DNA of 64,000 bases. Origin: Leptoclinus maculatus. Its lineage: Eukaryota > Chordata > Actinopteri > Perciformes > Stichaeidae. Both the position numbers and the translations under genes were made by a program. Below are positions 54,301 to 64,000 of this stretch, piece by piece. The notes beneath the pieces are model-generated. The model worked only from the letters and a program-made list of their open reading frames with translations. It did not search any database and was not told where the DNA came from. Numbering within the stretch: the stretch's first letter is position 1; each line of letters opens with the position of its first letter. The DNA is taken from the NCBI GenBank assembly GCA_032191485.1, contig JAVDOI010000019.1, positions 5,774,655 through 5,838,654 of the forward strand, written 5' to 3'.

Positions 54301-57300
54301 TCTTTCCATTTGTTCGTGAAAAAGAGCGAGACGAGCCTCATCCTCTTCATCTGTCACCTCCTCCTCTCCGAGCTGAGCGGTAATGAATAGCAGGATTAGA
54401 TGAGAGCTTCTCCGGCTGCTGTTTTACAGAGATAGAGCACAGAGCTGCCTCTTTGTATTACGGTCTTTTCATTAGCGTGTGTGTGTGTGTATTTGTGTGT
54501 ATCTGTGTGTGTTCAGTGGGCAATGTATGTTAGTTATCAGAGGGTGGTTCTCCTCTATGACTTGTGCTCTTTGTGTGTGTGTGTGTATGACAGGGCCACT
54601 GACAGAGTGCTCATCAATGTTTTTTTCACCGCTAACCATGACTTCCCAATCATCTGAATTACTGTGATTATCACAGTGCGTCTCATTTAAGCTCTTTACC
54701 GAAGTAAAGGAAGATGTTTGGAATTAGACAGCATTTTCTGTATTTCCTGACTTGAGTAGACGGCAGAAGTCAGAGGAAGAAGAAGCGCTGAGCTCCACCG
54801 ATCATGATGATGTTACGATGCTTTAATGCCTATTACTGTCCGCGTAATGAAATGAAGCGTCTAAGAATAGAAGACTAACACTGTTTAAAAAAAAAAAAAA
54901 AAAGGTGTGCATTTCTTTAAAAGCTGTAATTTTTGTAGAAGTCGCAGACTTTTTTTTTTTGCATGCTGGTCTCTCCTCATGACACCACGGACTCTGTTAA
55001 TTACGGCTCTGTCTTATTCAACACTCGCTAGCTTTCAGCTATTTCCAGAGCTGATGCATTGGGCCAGAACATAATGTTAAAAGCTAATGCATCAAAGCAG
55101 CGGCAGTCAGCCTCTATATTTCCACACACGAGTACTGTGAATATCCAGATCAAGGTAGCAGTCTTACCAAAATAAGATTCAGATTCATTCTTTGTAGTCC
55201 TCTATAGAGGAATGTAGGCTGTAAACAGACATCAGGCCGGTTGGGAGTCGGGAGGCCAATTCAAATTTTTCAGGAGCTTGTTTTTATACGTGAGGGGGAG
55301 CATGGTGAAGTAGCAGGTGGCGCAGTACAGGAGGATGGGTTTCAATACTGCTGCGATACAGAGGGAGCAGGAGGTGGCGTTTGCCCGCGAGAGCCCTTAG
55401 TCTGTGGCTGGCAGAGTCTTTGTTTTAGATGTCTCTGGTGTGGTGGTCAAAGCTCAGTTTATTCTTCAAGTTGATGCAGAGGTACTTACAGCTATCCACC
55501 ATCTCCAATCGGCGGTGGGGGAAATGAGGGGGAGTGTCAGGAAGACGAGCTCCTTCGTCATTGGTGACGTCGAGGAGGAGGAGGAGGCAGTCTGTACACC
55601 ATTGTGATGGGTGTAGCGGGCAAACCGATTGTTGGCAGGCTGTCACTGAGTCCCTGTCTGTGAGGAGGGCGAATACGGCCGTGCTGTCAGAATATTTAAA
55701 GCACCTGCCAGGCGAGAGTACAGCAGAGCATCTGCAGGTCAGTTATTTCCAGTCCCCCAATTTCCCGAGCAATCTCAGTTTTATTAATATTTTATGAAAC
55801 ATGGGGAAGGAGGACAGGAGACATGAGCGGTATGACATGCAGAAAGTAAAGAGTAAGGGAAACACTACAGGGTGTAAAAGCTGCAGCAGTAAAAAAATGA
55901 GTCCATCCCCAATTTGCAGGACATGCAGACTTGCAGTTGGCTTGTAAAGTTGTCTTTGTGCATTGAGGTGGTGCTCACAATAACATTACCGTACATGACA
56001 CACTGTGGCTTACATAATGTATTAAAACCAGATGATAACGAGTACAGTGACTGATAGAAACGAGTATGATGTTATAGTAGCCTACACTGTCTGAGGCAGA
56101 GGAAGAAGATGATGAAATAACTTTGCCCACTGTGTTGCCGTGTCCTTCCTGCAGCTCGAGGCCGGAGGTGGATCGAGCTGACGGTGGAGGAGCAGAGGTC
56201 CTATGTGATGAGGCTGCTGGACGCGCTGGAGGTGACGGACAGAGACAAGAGGCTGAAGGTGGCCAGGGCCATCCTCTACTTGGCTCAGGGTGCGTGGGAC
56301 CAATACAGTACAACCAGCATTAGGCCTTTTTTCACAGCAGCAGGAACAGCACAGGTGTATTACTATCTACTGACGATGGACCGGTTCTCTCCCGGTGTCC
56401 TAGTAAACCATGACAGTGTGACAGTGAGCCAGCATGTACAAAAGTGTCTTTCTACGCATCACGCTGTCGCAGTTAGAGCTGTAAACTTTTTTTACTTTAA
56501 CAGAAATTAGCTTCTAAAAGTTCCCCCCACCTTTTTTTTTTTTCTTTCCCCAGGAGTGTTTGATGAGTGCGACACAGAGGTGGATGTGCTCCACTGGTCC
56601 AGACACAATGTCTTTCTGCTCTACGACATGGGCATCTTCACGGCACTGCTGGAGCTGCTTAGCATGGAGATAGAGTGAGTAGGACACGCCGAATATGCCG
56701 GGGATATGCGAGTCATTAAAGAATGATGGCCTGCAGGCAGTAAAGGAAGGGAGGGGACTATAATACAAAGTGAAAAGTGCCATCATGTTTCTCAGATGCA
56801 GGGAACCTTTATCCTGAAATCTGGACGTCTTTCATAGGGTGGCCGGTTATTGAAAGCTCATAGGTTCAAACCCCGAAAGAGTCTATGTTTCTTTCTCGCT
56901 CATTATCCTCCCGTGTTGGATGCTCTGGTCCCTCAGCACATCTACTCATTCCCTCCCAAGGTTTATGTGGATAGAAAGACACAGACAGACATTGAGAGAG
57001 AAAGAGATGCAGGAATAGAGTAAACACACCGCCTGTGATTCCACACTTCAATCCCTCCGTTGAGGACACGGTGCGGCAAGCGCCTCCTTCAAGTCGGCTT
57101 TGTTGCTGCCTCAGTTGGGATCCGGCGCTTCTTTGTTGTTACATAAGCTACTCTGAGGCATCATGGCGCAGTCTGAAAAGGGTCTCGCACTAAAAAATTT
57201 GACTTGAGGTTGTGTGTTTAAAAACTCTGGATCATTATAACCTTATCTTCATGCTTTTTTTGTGTATGCACAGACTGGCTCTTCTTTTTCAAATAAACCA

Positions 57301-58147
57301 CAAAAAATGATGCAAATATTGACGTGTGTCTGCAGTAACAACCAGGCATGCAGCAGTGCGGTGAGGAAGCCTGCCATCTCTCTGGCAGACAGCACAGAGC
57401 TCAGGTAAGTAATACAGCCACATGACTCACAGCCTACTCCACAGTCCTCTCACTTCACACAAGAAGGAAAGAAAATAAGTCCAAAAATGTCTTCTAATTC
57501 TTCAATCTTTTTAAAAAAAATACAATTTTCTGTCATCTGGCCACAAGCACACGTTTATACACACACACACACACACACACTTAATCTGCAACATTTAATT
57601 ACATTCTTTTTCCCTCAAATTCATTTTCTGATTCTGCTTAATTAAATTGATTGAACACCCCTCTACACCCACATAGAGACACTCGTATGTTCACACATGG
57701 GCAGAGCCCCGTCTGTGCATTTCCCAGTTGAACACTTTCAAATAATTACTGGCTAGAGGAGTAGATCTGCACCTAATTGCTTCCACAAAATTGAAAACCA
57801 TTATAGTTATTTAGAACTGTGAGGCTTTGTTGAGCGAACAAAGCGTTCAATGGATAAAACACCACCTGACTTACGTCAGGTAATTGTGAATGCACGGTGC
57901 ATTATCCTGGTACGGAATACAAATTATTTCCTCTTAAACGTATATGCACAAGAAGATTGCATTCAATCCTCCTCTGCTTCTTGCACTTCCCTTTTCATTG
58001 CTACTCATCATTTTCTCCATCATATTATTGTCTCTTGTACTTGTTGACCTTTTTAAGCCCATTATTATCGTTCCAGGCACCAGTTAAATGACCACCTCAC
58101 ACACACACACACAAACACACACACACGCACACACACACGCACGCACG

Positions 58148-58190
<43 letters not shown>

Positions 58191-58323
58191 GATCAAGCTG
58201 AGTCTTTCTTTTCTTTGCAGAGTCCTACTGAGCATCATGTACTTGATAGTGGAGACCATTAGAGTTCAAACGGAGGATGACAGACCTGAATGGAGAGCAG
58301 CAAGAGAAGCCTTCAAGAATGAG

Positions 58324-58365
<42 letters not shown>

Positions 58366-61300
58366 AACAAATATAGGGCACTTCTGCTGAAATATAACGG
58401 TTGCTGTGGTAGTATACTTTTATAAATATGTAATCCTTTGACCTAAAACGTCCCTGATTCCTGGCCATCATTTCTCGTAAAGCACAGGAGAGTCTGTCTT
58501 AGTAGGTGCTTTCATATATTCATACATCCAATCCAAAAACACAGACTTTGACCTTTGACCCCCCCAGGTTCCCCTCTGGACAACGGAGAGCCCCTCGCCC
58601 TGCTCCTCTTCACCATGGTGACCAAGTTCTGCAGCATGAATGCCCCGCACTTCCCCATGAAGAAAGTGCTACTGCTGCTCTGGAAGACAGTACTGGTTGG
58701 TACATTACGACCGTTCAAACACTGACACATAATGCACGTGAATCAATTTCTGATGCATTTCTGCATCTTTGTTCATGTGCATTTGTTAGTGTGTTCCTAT
58801 TTGCTTATTACCTCTACAGACAAAGTTCACTATGCTATGAAAATGACTTAAAACTTGCTTGTGATAGGCAGTATTATATAGCATTGTTTATTTAAAACTG
58901 ACTTTTCTTTTTTACATATTTCCATTACAGTACAACCACCTATGTATAATATTTTGCATGTTTTTAACAGAATGAACTGGTGAAGATACATCCACCTGCA
59001 TTCTGTTCCTCCTGACTCACCTTAATACACTGTGTTTCCCCTCTCCATCCTTACCTTCCAGTTCACTTTGGGGGGCTTCGAGGAGCTTCAGGAGATGAAG
59101 GTGCGCGGCCGGGAGCATCTGAACCTGCCCCCGCTGCCGGAGGACAGCATCAAGGTGGTCAGGGCCATGAGAGCGGCCTCGCCCCCGGCCTCTGCCATGG
59201 AGCTCATTGAGCAGCAGCAGCAGCAGAAGAGAGGCCGCCGCAGCCGCAGGGTACAGACCCCCCCCCCCCCCTCCACGAACCACACACAATCAGTAGTGTT
59301 TGTTACTTTACAGCCACACATGACATTGGGGGACATAAATGCAACATTTTAATATGCGTTCATTGAAAACTACGGGTACCGGTAATCAAAAACTAAATCA
59401 TCATATGTGAGACAGTGTTTCAGAAGGCAAAGGTGTGTTTGCTACCTTTAACCCTACAGTATAACTGAACTTTATTACTAACATGACATTGTAAATGCTA
59501 CCTACATGTAAGACTAATTTTTCCATTATTCGCCCTTTTATTGTTGGAACAGCTTCATCTGTTTCTAAAGTGATCCCATAGACTTCCTCCCTTAACTCAT
59601 CCTACTAACTATTTTCCGGGTCCGGCTTTCTAAAAGTTCTTAAGCGCCAACATCACTGGTTCTCTGTTGTAAGTCAGCGATGCCAGAGATGTTATTATTG
59701 GCGCTGGGGCGGCTCTGTTTTAGAGCTTTGACTGGACGGGCTCTCTCTCTAACTGCACTCTGGTCTCTCATTGCCCCTCTTCCTTGTGTTCCCACAGAGT
59801 GCCTTTGTTGATAGCTTGGAAGGAGACAGTCCCTTTGCCAAGAAGCAGGTCTTTACCCACAAATTCCCTCTTTTCCTTCTGCATCTTCTCTCTGCACTGA
59901 GCTGAGCTGGCCTTTTTGCACTCGTCTCCCACATCCCCCGTCAACCACTTTTCTTTCTCTTCTTTCTGCACTCCCTTCTCTTTCTTTGTCTTTTCCTATT
60001 CTCCTTCCCCTCCTGTCATTCACTCATCCAATCATACCAGGATGCACTAAAAACTGAGGAAACAATATCTAACATGTCAGAAATTTGACCCTTTTCACAC
60101 AATAATATTTTTTTCTGACATTTGGGAAATACAGAGTTAGATGAGAATGTATATACCACTTTTGTGTCTGAATGCTAGTTATGAGGCTACACCGAACATA
60201 CAGTTAGCTTAGCTTAGTATAAAGACTGAAAACTTGGTATCGATCTTCTCATCTAACTCTCAATAAGAAAGCAAATACCCCGTTTTTTTCAAAATGTCAA
60301 AATCTTCCTTTAATTCAGTCATCACCAATGCATATTTACTTCCATGTCGTTTTTGTTTTTCCCTTTACTTGTTTATACTTGTTCCCTTTATTCTGTTCTT
60401 CCTCCCTTCATGCTTATCTTTTAATTTCCCACGCATACATGCCTATATCCTCCATTCCCCTTTACACTTTATAAAAACCTTACTTCCATCCTCCTTATGC
60501 CCCTAATTATTCCAACAGTTTTCGACTTATATTCAGTTTCCTTTTTTTTCTTCCTTATATTTCTCCTTGCTTTTATCATCCTGCTCCTCATCTTCCTCTC
60601 TGTCCTCCTACTCTCCTTTTCCCTTTTCCTCCCATGCCTATTCCACCATTTTCTTCTCCTTCCACACCATCCACTAACACCTCATACCTCCCTAACACCT
60701 CCCTTCTTCTACTCACCCTTTTTCGTCTTCCTCCTCCTCCTCCTCCACTGTGGCCTGCTCAGTTTGGATGGGGGGGGAGGGAGGGGTTTGAGAAACAGGG
60801 CTGACTTGCTGGCTGTTGTCATTGGCACTGGAGCGGTCACTATCCACTGTCCCTTAAAGTCACTTCCGACATCTACCTCTAGTAGCATCTCCCCTGTAGT
60901 TTTCATCACATCGCTACCAGGTTTGTCCGCAAAAATCACCTTGCACTGTAGACTTCTGGACTAGGGGTCAATGTCCTTAAAATGCATTCATTGAGGAGGT
61001 GAATTGAGATCGTAACGACCGTACTTTCTCTTCTGTAGGTGTTGCATTTGGGTCTCAGTTGACCTCTCTCTCTCACATGGATGTCATTGAAAGCGGTTGT
61101 CCCCTAAGCCTGATAGAAAAAACTACACTACAGTAGCTTTACCTGCCACATACCAGAGAATGGCTTCTCCATAGAGAATGACTCACAACACGGTTTCACC
61201 TCCTCCTCCTCCCTCCCTCCCTCCCTCCCTCCTCCCAACCATACACTCACTATACCCCTCACATAGTCCAGCATTGGTACTACCACTGGTGCACCATACA

Positions 61301-63995
61301 TCGACTGCACTAGCTCAACTAATGTCCAAAACGCTGACTCATGCCTGATGCTTGCACTATTGTCACAGTCATTCATCGGAAAGAATTGTTTGAACTGCGA
61401 CACTTGAGTGTTTGTTTGTGTGTGTGAATGTGTGTTTTGCACTTGAGCTGAAATGGGTTTCTTTTTGTAGATGAGAGCTCAATATAAGTCTTATTAGTCT
61501 TTTGCTTGCGTTTTTTTCTGTATCTTTTGAAGTGCAGATGCGTGGTAAGTTCAATCTGAAATGTTGCTTGCCGTCTCTGTGGTTGCCTTTGGACAGAGCC
61601 AGGCTAGCTGTTTATGCTAAGCTAAGCTAACCGTATCCTGGCTGTAGCTTCAAATCTAACGGACAAGTATGCAAGTGGTATCTATTTTTTCTCTCTCAGT
61701 CTCTGCAAGAAAGAGAATAAGAATGTTTCTCAAATTGTTGAACCATTTAAAAAAAAAAAAAAAAAAGGATAATATTGCTGTTTCCTTTTTAAAGCGTGTA
61801 CCAGTCCTTTAGGATACATTTATGCTGAAAACCTTAATGCTAAATTTGGATGAAATTATTTGGATTATTAGGCTGCTCACATCCGATATATCAGAAATAC
61901 AGTCTGTCATTAAGACACATCAGTGTTGCATACCTAAGGCGAAAAAAACAAACGTATCTGCTCCACTATAGCTGCAGTTTGAATGTAGCCTGCTGTGTAC
62001 TTTACCTTATTCCTGCGAATGTCTTCATACAGTTAGTGCAATTGGGAGATGTTGTTAAGGGGTTAAAGGTAATATATATATATATATATATCAGGTAAAG
62101 TTTATGTGGTTGATTTAGGTCATTCCTCAGATTTGCAGTTTTACAACTGGACTTTGCCACATGTTAAATATGAGATGGGCTAATTACTCATCTTATGTGT
62201 TTATAGGTCATTTCACTTGTTATAAGCAGTCCTGCCAGTGCAGTTGACCTCCTGTCCTCTCTCTCTCCCAGCCCCTGGTCAAGCAGGACAGCCTGGACAC
62301 GTACAACGAGCGGGACCCTTTCAAGAACGACGACGCCCGGGACGAGGAGGAGGACCCCGAGGACACAGACAGCGGCATCGAGGGCGAGGTGGACCCCTTG
62401 GATCGCGACGTCATCATCCAGCCCCCACCTCCGCCGCCTCCCCTCAGACCTCCCACAGAAAGGGTCAACTTCCCCAAGGGCCTTCCCTGGGCCCCTAAAG
62501 TCAGGTTAATTAACAGTTTTCATTTCTGCACTTTGGAGTCTGAAACAAACACCCATTAACTGTGAAATACTGGTAAAGAGTATTTGGATGTTGGACAGCT
62601 TTAACAATTACAAGCTGCAGTTACATGCCTTAAACTGCCCTCTTATACAGCTTTAGTAAGACCTTTCTATGGTAAATAATACTGATACTCATTATTGTAG
62701 CTGCTAAAATGATCCCTTTGTTAGTTTAAAAGCACATATCTCCATTCTATTGAATAAAAGCTCTAAATTTGCCATTTTGACCACTGTAGAGTAGAGAAAA
62801 CCTCCCACCCACAGACACGACTTCGCACCATTTGGGCTGGCAGCTGGTGTCAGTTTCCCACCCTGATTCCGTGCCACCATTTGAGTTAGGTTAAAACCCA
62901 ATTAGAAAATCGTCTCACAGTTTTCTCTCCTCGCTGTCATCCAGCAATATGCTTTCCATCTGTGTATTCCTGACAGTGCAGCGTGTGGTGTCTTCCCAGG
63001 GTGCATGAATAATGCTTCTGACAGAGCACATGAAGCAGTAAAGTGCTTCATAGCAGCCCATTTATTATGCATTCATGATCAGAAAACCTATATTCTGTCT
63101 GTCTATTAGTGAACCTTATCATTAAAGTGTGCGTATTGCTATGTCTTTGGATCAAGAGTGCTGCGACATATTTAGTAGGAGGCTCACGGAGAGCAGCAGC
63201 ACACGGTGTGACTGATGAGATTTGAGGAAGCTAATGCGTGCCGTGGCTCTTCTGCGTGTTTGTTGTCGGGTTTGCGCACACATGCGAGTGCTTGTTCGTA
63301 TGTGGGGCAGCAGGTGCCCTCAAATGAATCCAAAATCTGACTGCAGCCTGTCTTTGTGTGTGTGCAGGGAGAAAGACATCGAGCACTTCCTCGAGACCAG
63401 CAGAAACAAGTTCATCGGGTTTACTCTGGGAAAGTAGGCATTTCATTTGAGACGTTTTAAGATATCCTTTTTTAAACTGTGTCTTCTTCCAGTCTGGTTT
63501 TAACTGTGCGTTGTTTTGCAGTGACACAGATACCCTGGTGGGCTTGCCCAGACCCATCCATGAGAGCGTCAAGACTCTTAAACAGGTGAATGGGGGAAAT
63601 CACTGCCTCGTGTAGCATCTCATCTCACTCACTAATACCCAGATTTCCCAGTGTTATTCTCCTTTTTTCTACTGTGCCTTGGCTCATTATGGTCAGAGTG
63701 TGCCTTAATCAATACTCTCTTTCTGCTGAATCCCACATAAAAATCCATACCTTTTTTGTTTTAACAAACTGTAGTTACACACAGGAAAACCCCTGTGGGT
63801 GTCGGGTAGCAATGCTAATTAACACTCCTTTATATAACTTGTATATATGAAGGCGTTTGAAGAAGTGTTCATTGTATATGTATAATTTGTGTTCTATTCT
63901 TATGGTTTTCTTGTCTTCTCCAGCACAAATATGTGTCCATCGCTGAAGTCCAGATCAAAAAGGAGGACGAGCTGCAACAGTGTCCCATGAGTCTG
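47112..63995 (+). CDS. strip2: STRIP2 (FAM40B), striatin-interacting protein 2, 5' part (C-terminus beyond window)
   Basis: STRIP proteins are scaffold subunits of the STRIPAK phosphatase-kinase complex (PP2A, striatins, MOB4, GCK-III kinases) that control cell shape and cytoskeleton. Exons: 47112-47222, 51433-51502, 53168-53242, 56155-56289, 56554-56674, 57336-57404, 58221-58327, 58568-58695, 59062-59250, optional 59798-59848, 62272-62504, 63368-63433, 63522-63585, 63924 to about 63995. Phases are consistent; 480 codons are present without the optional exon. Family landmarks: NLEFEYGDTD, ELYSYTEEPEF, RLKVARAILYLAQG, CSSAVRKPAISLADSTELR, TKFCSMNAPHFPMKKVLLLLW, EDSIKV-RAMRAASPPAS, ERVNFPKGLPWAPKVREKDI and GLPRPIHESVKTLKQHKY. 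This is the N1221 domain; the DUF3402 region lies past the edge. IEHFLETSRNKFIGFTLG and the AHCYL2 neighbour favour STRIP2 over STRIP1. The last exon probably ends at CTG|GTCAG, but the window stops there. Confidence 0.93.
47892..48000 (+). mobile_element. Fragment of the GGGCTGCAACTAAC repeat family
   Basis: AAGGCAGCAACTAACAATCA followed by TTTTCATTATGTATTAATCT and CATCAATTAATCATTTTAAT follows the typical order of this family's left part (CAACTAACGATTATTTTCAT, then TCGATTAATC). Diverged copy. Confidence 0.6.
48332..48377 (+). repeat. (GT)n microsatellite
   Basis: About 23 GT units in STRIP2 intron 1. Confidence 0.97.
48827..48851 (+). repeat. (GA)n microsatellite
   Basis: About 12 GA units in STRIP2 intron 1. 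Confidence 0.95.
49249..49291. repeat. 17-bp hairpin with CRE-like arms in STRIP2 intron 1
   Basis: Arms GATGACATCATCGGCGT (49249-49265) and ACGCTGGTGATGTCATC (49275-49291) pair along their whole length, allowing two G-U wobbles, around a 9-nt loop. The outer 10 bp are perfect, and each arm contains TGACATCA or its complement, one mismatch from a CRE. It could be the core of a small palindromic element or an RNA structure. Confidence 0.75.
49350..49460 (-). mobile_element. Inverted fragment of the GGGCTGCAACTAAC repeat family
   Basis: On the minus strand it contains CATTATCGACTAACGTGTTG and ATTGTAATAATTTTCATTAT, matching the family's start region in opposite orientation to the 47892 copy. 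Boundaries are approximate. Confidence 0.5.
50449..50490 (+). mobile_element. Short repeat tail (CTTTAATCGACCCTTTAGGG type)
   Basis: ATCTTTAATCGACCCTTTAG then GGAAATTTCATCAGT resembles the TTTATTGATCCC...GGGGAAATT tail of fish retroelements, as at 32315-32365. Confidence 0.45.
51730..52320 (+). mobile_element. Long dispersed fish repeat in STRIP2 intron 2
   Basis: Contains AATGACCAAGTATCTGCAAA, CTAATGACATTCCCATCAGC, CAGCATGTTAGCATTGTTTC and GCTAACATTAGCATGTAGCT, text I recognise as a very common perciform interspersed repeat. Its left half carries two copies of a module starting GACATTTTG[T/C]ACAGACATTC, at 51870 and 52006 (period about 136 bp). No ORF of note; it appears non-autonomous. Confidence 0.65.
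53048..53145 (+). mobile_element. Short copy of the TAGGGCTG repeat family with both ends
   Basis: Begins TTTAGGGCTGTAACTA and ends TTTCAGCTCTAATTCT, so short inverted termini (TAGGGCTG and CAGCTCTA) bound about 95 bp containing CATCGATTTTTTTTT. A deleted, non-autonomous copy just upstream of STRIP2 exon 3 (53168). Confidence 0.6.
53247..53268 (+). repeat. (GT)n tract directly after STRIP2 exon 3 donor
   Basis: The donor GTACTG at 53243 runs into about 11 GT units. Confidence 0.95.
53269..56154 (+). other. strip2: STRIP2 intron 3 remainder
   Basis: About 2.9 kb with poly-A and poly-T runs (54884-54903, 54950-54960), scattered GT stretches and the LINE reverse-transcriptase fragment at about 55190-55650. 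No nested gene was recognised. Confidence 0.6.
55190..55650 (-). mobile_element. LINE reverse-transcriptase fragment in STRIP2 intron 3
   Basis: Read on the minus strand, the frame carries DCLLLLLDVTNDEGA, then RRLEMVDSCKYLCINLKNKL and SFDHHTRDI. This parallels the VDSYKYLGIHLNNKLDW block that ends the reverse-transcriptase region of fish L2/Rex-like LINEs. A second frame further on gives LLYCATCYFTMLPLTYKNKL, matching the downstream block. Frame changes show that it is decayed. The plus-strand ORFs at 55241 and 55404 are its shadows. Confidence 0.6.
58099..58188 (+). repeat. Imperfect (CA)n tract upstream of STRIP2 exon 7
   Basis: About 90 bp of CA repeat with AA and CG interruptions, ending 32 bp before exon 7 (58221). 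A shorter (CA)n lies at 57562-57580 in the same intron. Confidence 0.97.
58328..58363 (+). repeat. (GT)n tract that forms the STRIP2 exon 7 donor
   Basis: The donor GT of exon 7 (exon ends GAGCTAG, 58327) is itself the first unit of an uninterrupted run of about 18 GT units. Confidence 0.95.
59258..59271 (+). repeat. Poly-C run after STRIP2 exon 9 donor
   Basis: Fourteen C start 7 bp after the exon 9 donor (GTACAG at 59251). Confidence 0.9.
59798..59848 (+). CDS. strip2: Candidate 51-nt cassette exon of STRIP2 (17 aa)
   Basis: A phase-0 segment encodes SAFVDSLEGDSPFAKKQ between an excellent acceptor (long pyrimidine tract, TGTTCCCACAG) and a weak donor (CAG|GTCTTT). Exons 9 and 11 on either side are also phase 0, so it can be included or skipped without shifting frame. 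It would insert between RRGRR-SRR and PLVKQDSLD, a loop where human STRIP1 and STRIP2 have no matching residues as I recall them. The downstream 170 bp is rich in TTCT/TCTT motifs. Confidence 0.55.
60105..60313. mobile_element. MITE-like repeat copy with both inverted ends (TTAAAGGAATAGTTTGACA family)
   Basis: Left part CTGACATTTGGGAAATACAG then AGTTAGATGAGAA is mirrored by the right part CTTCTCATCTAACTCTCAAT then AAAATGTCAAAATCTTCCTTTAA. The middle carries GTTAGCTTAGCTTAGTATAA, a block also seen at 43630-43660 and 61610-61625. Its orientation relative to the 43520 copy was not determined. Confidence 0.75.
60330..60760 (+). repeat. Long pyrimidine-rich stretch
   Basis: Roughly 430 bp dominated by C and T, with few interruptions, on the transcribed strand of STRIP2 intron 10. 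The leucine/phenylalanine-rich ORF across it is a product of composition. Confidence 0.8.
61583..61800. mobile_element. Partial copy of the TTAAAGGAATAGTTTGACA repeat family
   Basis: GGACAGAGCCAGGCTAGCTG, TGCTAAGCTAAGCTAACCG and CTCTGCAAGAAAGAGAATAA are family blocks in the expected right-half order. The terminal TTAAAGGAA end is degraded into a poly-A run. Confidence 0.65.
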
Positions 63996-64000
63996 GTCAG

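Larger units (their letters stand above)
59849..62271 (+). other. strip2: STRIP2 intron 10
   Basis: Intron of about 2.4 kb. It holds a long pyrimidine-rich stretch, two copies of the TTAAAGGAATAGTTTGACA repeat family, a (CCCT)n block near 61209-61233, a poly-A run (61749-61766) and (TA)n at about 62072-62090. ORFs of 155 codons on + and 104 codons on - are composition-driven and resemble no family I know. Confidence 0.65.

Noticed and set aside
56863..56873. GGTTCAAACCC, a tRNA B-box-like motif
   Set aside because: No convincing A box at the right spacing and no cloverleaf. At most it is a trace of a tRNA-derived SINE.
60497..60964. 155-codon Leu/Phe-rich ORF resembling a membrane protein
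   Set aside because: It is produced by a long pyrimidine-rich tract; any C/T-rich sequence gives Leu/Phe/Ser/Pro codons without stops.
61128..61442. 104-codon minus-strand ORF in STRIP2 intron 10
   Set aside because: It contains Glu/Gly runs from a (CCCT)n block and His/Thr text from CA-like sequence. No recognisable family.

Overview
This window looks like a teleost (probably percomorph) nuclear chromosome. The evidence is four intron-rich vertebrate genes with GT-AG introns, long (CA)n/(GT)n microsatellites, and several dispersed repeats that I recognise as common in perciform fish. No prokaryotic, plasmid, phage or CRISPR structure is visible. All four genes lie on the + strand and were rebuilt exon by exon. 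In each case the phases sum to an open frame and the protein order matches a known vertebrate family.

Layout. PRDM4 (PR/SET-domain zinc-finger regulator) has its coding exons at 910-5304, with a GC-rich promoter and 5' untranslated region before them. TMEM209 (nuclear-envelope membrane protein) has coding exons at 7365-11930 and a paired-ETS promoter near 6.9 kb. AHCYL2 (IRBIT-like adenosylhomocysteinase-like protein) runs from 13556 to 41631. It starts with an 18.8-kb first intron, followed by 15 clustered exons, a 7-nt last coding exon and a 3' UTR of about 2.9 kb. STRIP2 (FAM40B; STRIPAK subunit) begins at 47112 and runs off the right edge. Its first 13 constitutive exons plus one candidate cassette exon are present.

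The four genes do not form a pathway or operon. AHCYL2 and STRIP2 are neighbours on human 7q32, and their paralogues AHCYL1 and STRIP1 are neighbours on human 1p13, so this pair is an old linkage. TMEM209 is also a 7q32 gene in humans. PRDM4 is on human chromosome 12, so its place here reflects a different ancestral or fish-specific linkage.

Non-coding space is mostly introns with microsatellites, poly-C runs and repeat remnants: a rearranged LINE fragment after PRDM4, a LINE reverse-transcriptase fragment in STRIP2 intron 3, copies of three recurrent repeat families, and tail-like repeat pieces. I found no convincing unknown gene system. The best leads concern gene structure: a GC-AG first intron and a candidate second promoter/first exon in AHCYL2, a 51-nt pyrimidine-flanked cassette exon in STRIP2, STRIP2 exon 7 flanked by complementary microsatellites, and a pure CA tract of about 365 bp beside a TMEM209 splice donor. 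Family assignments rest on remembered family sequences, not on a search.
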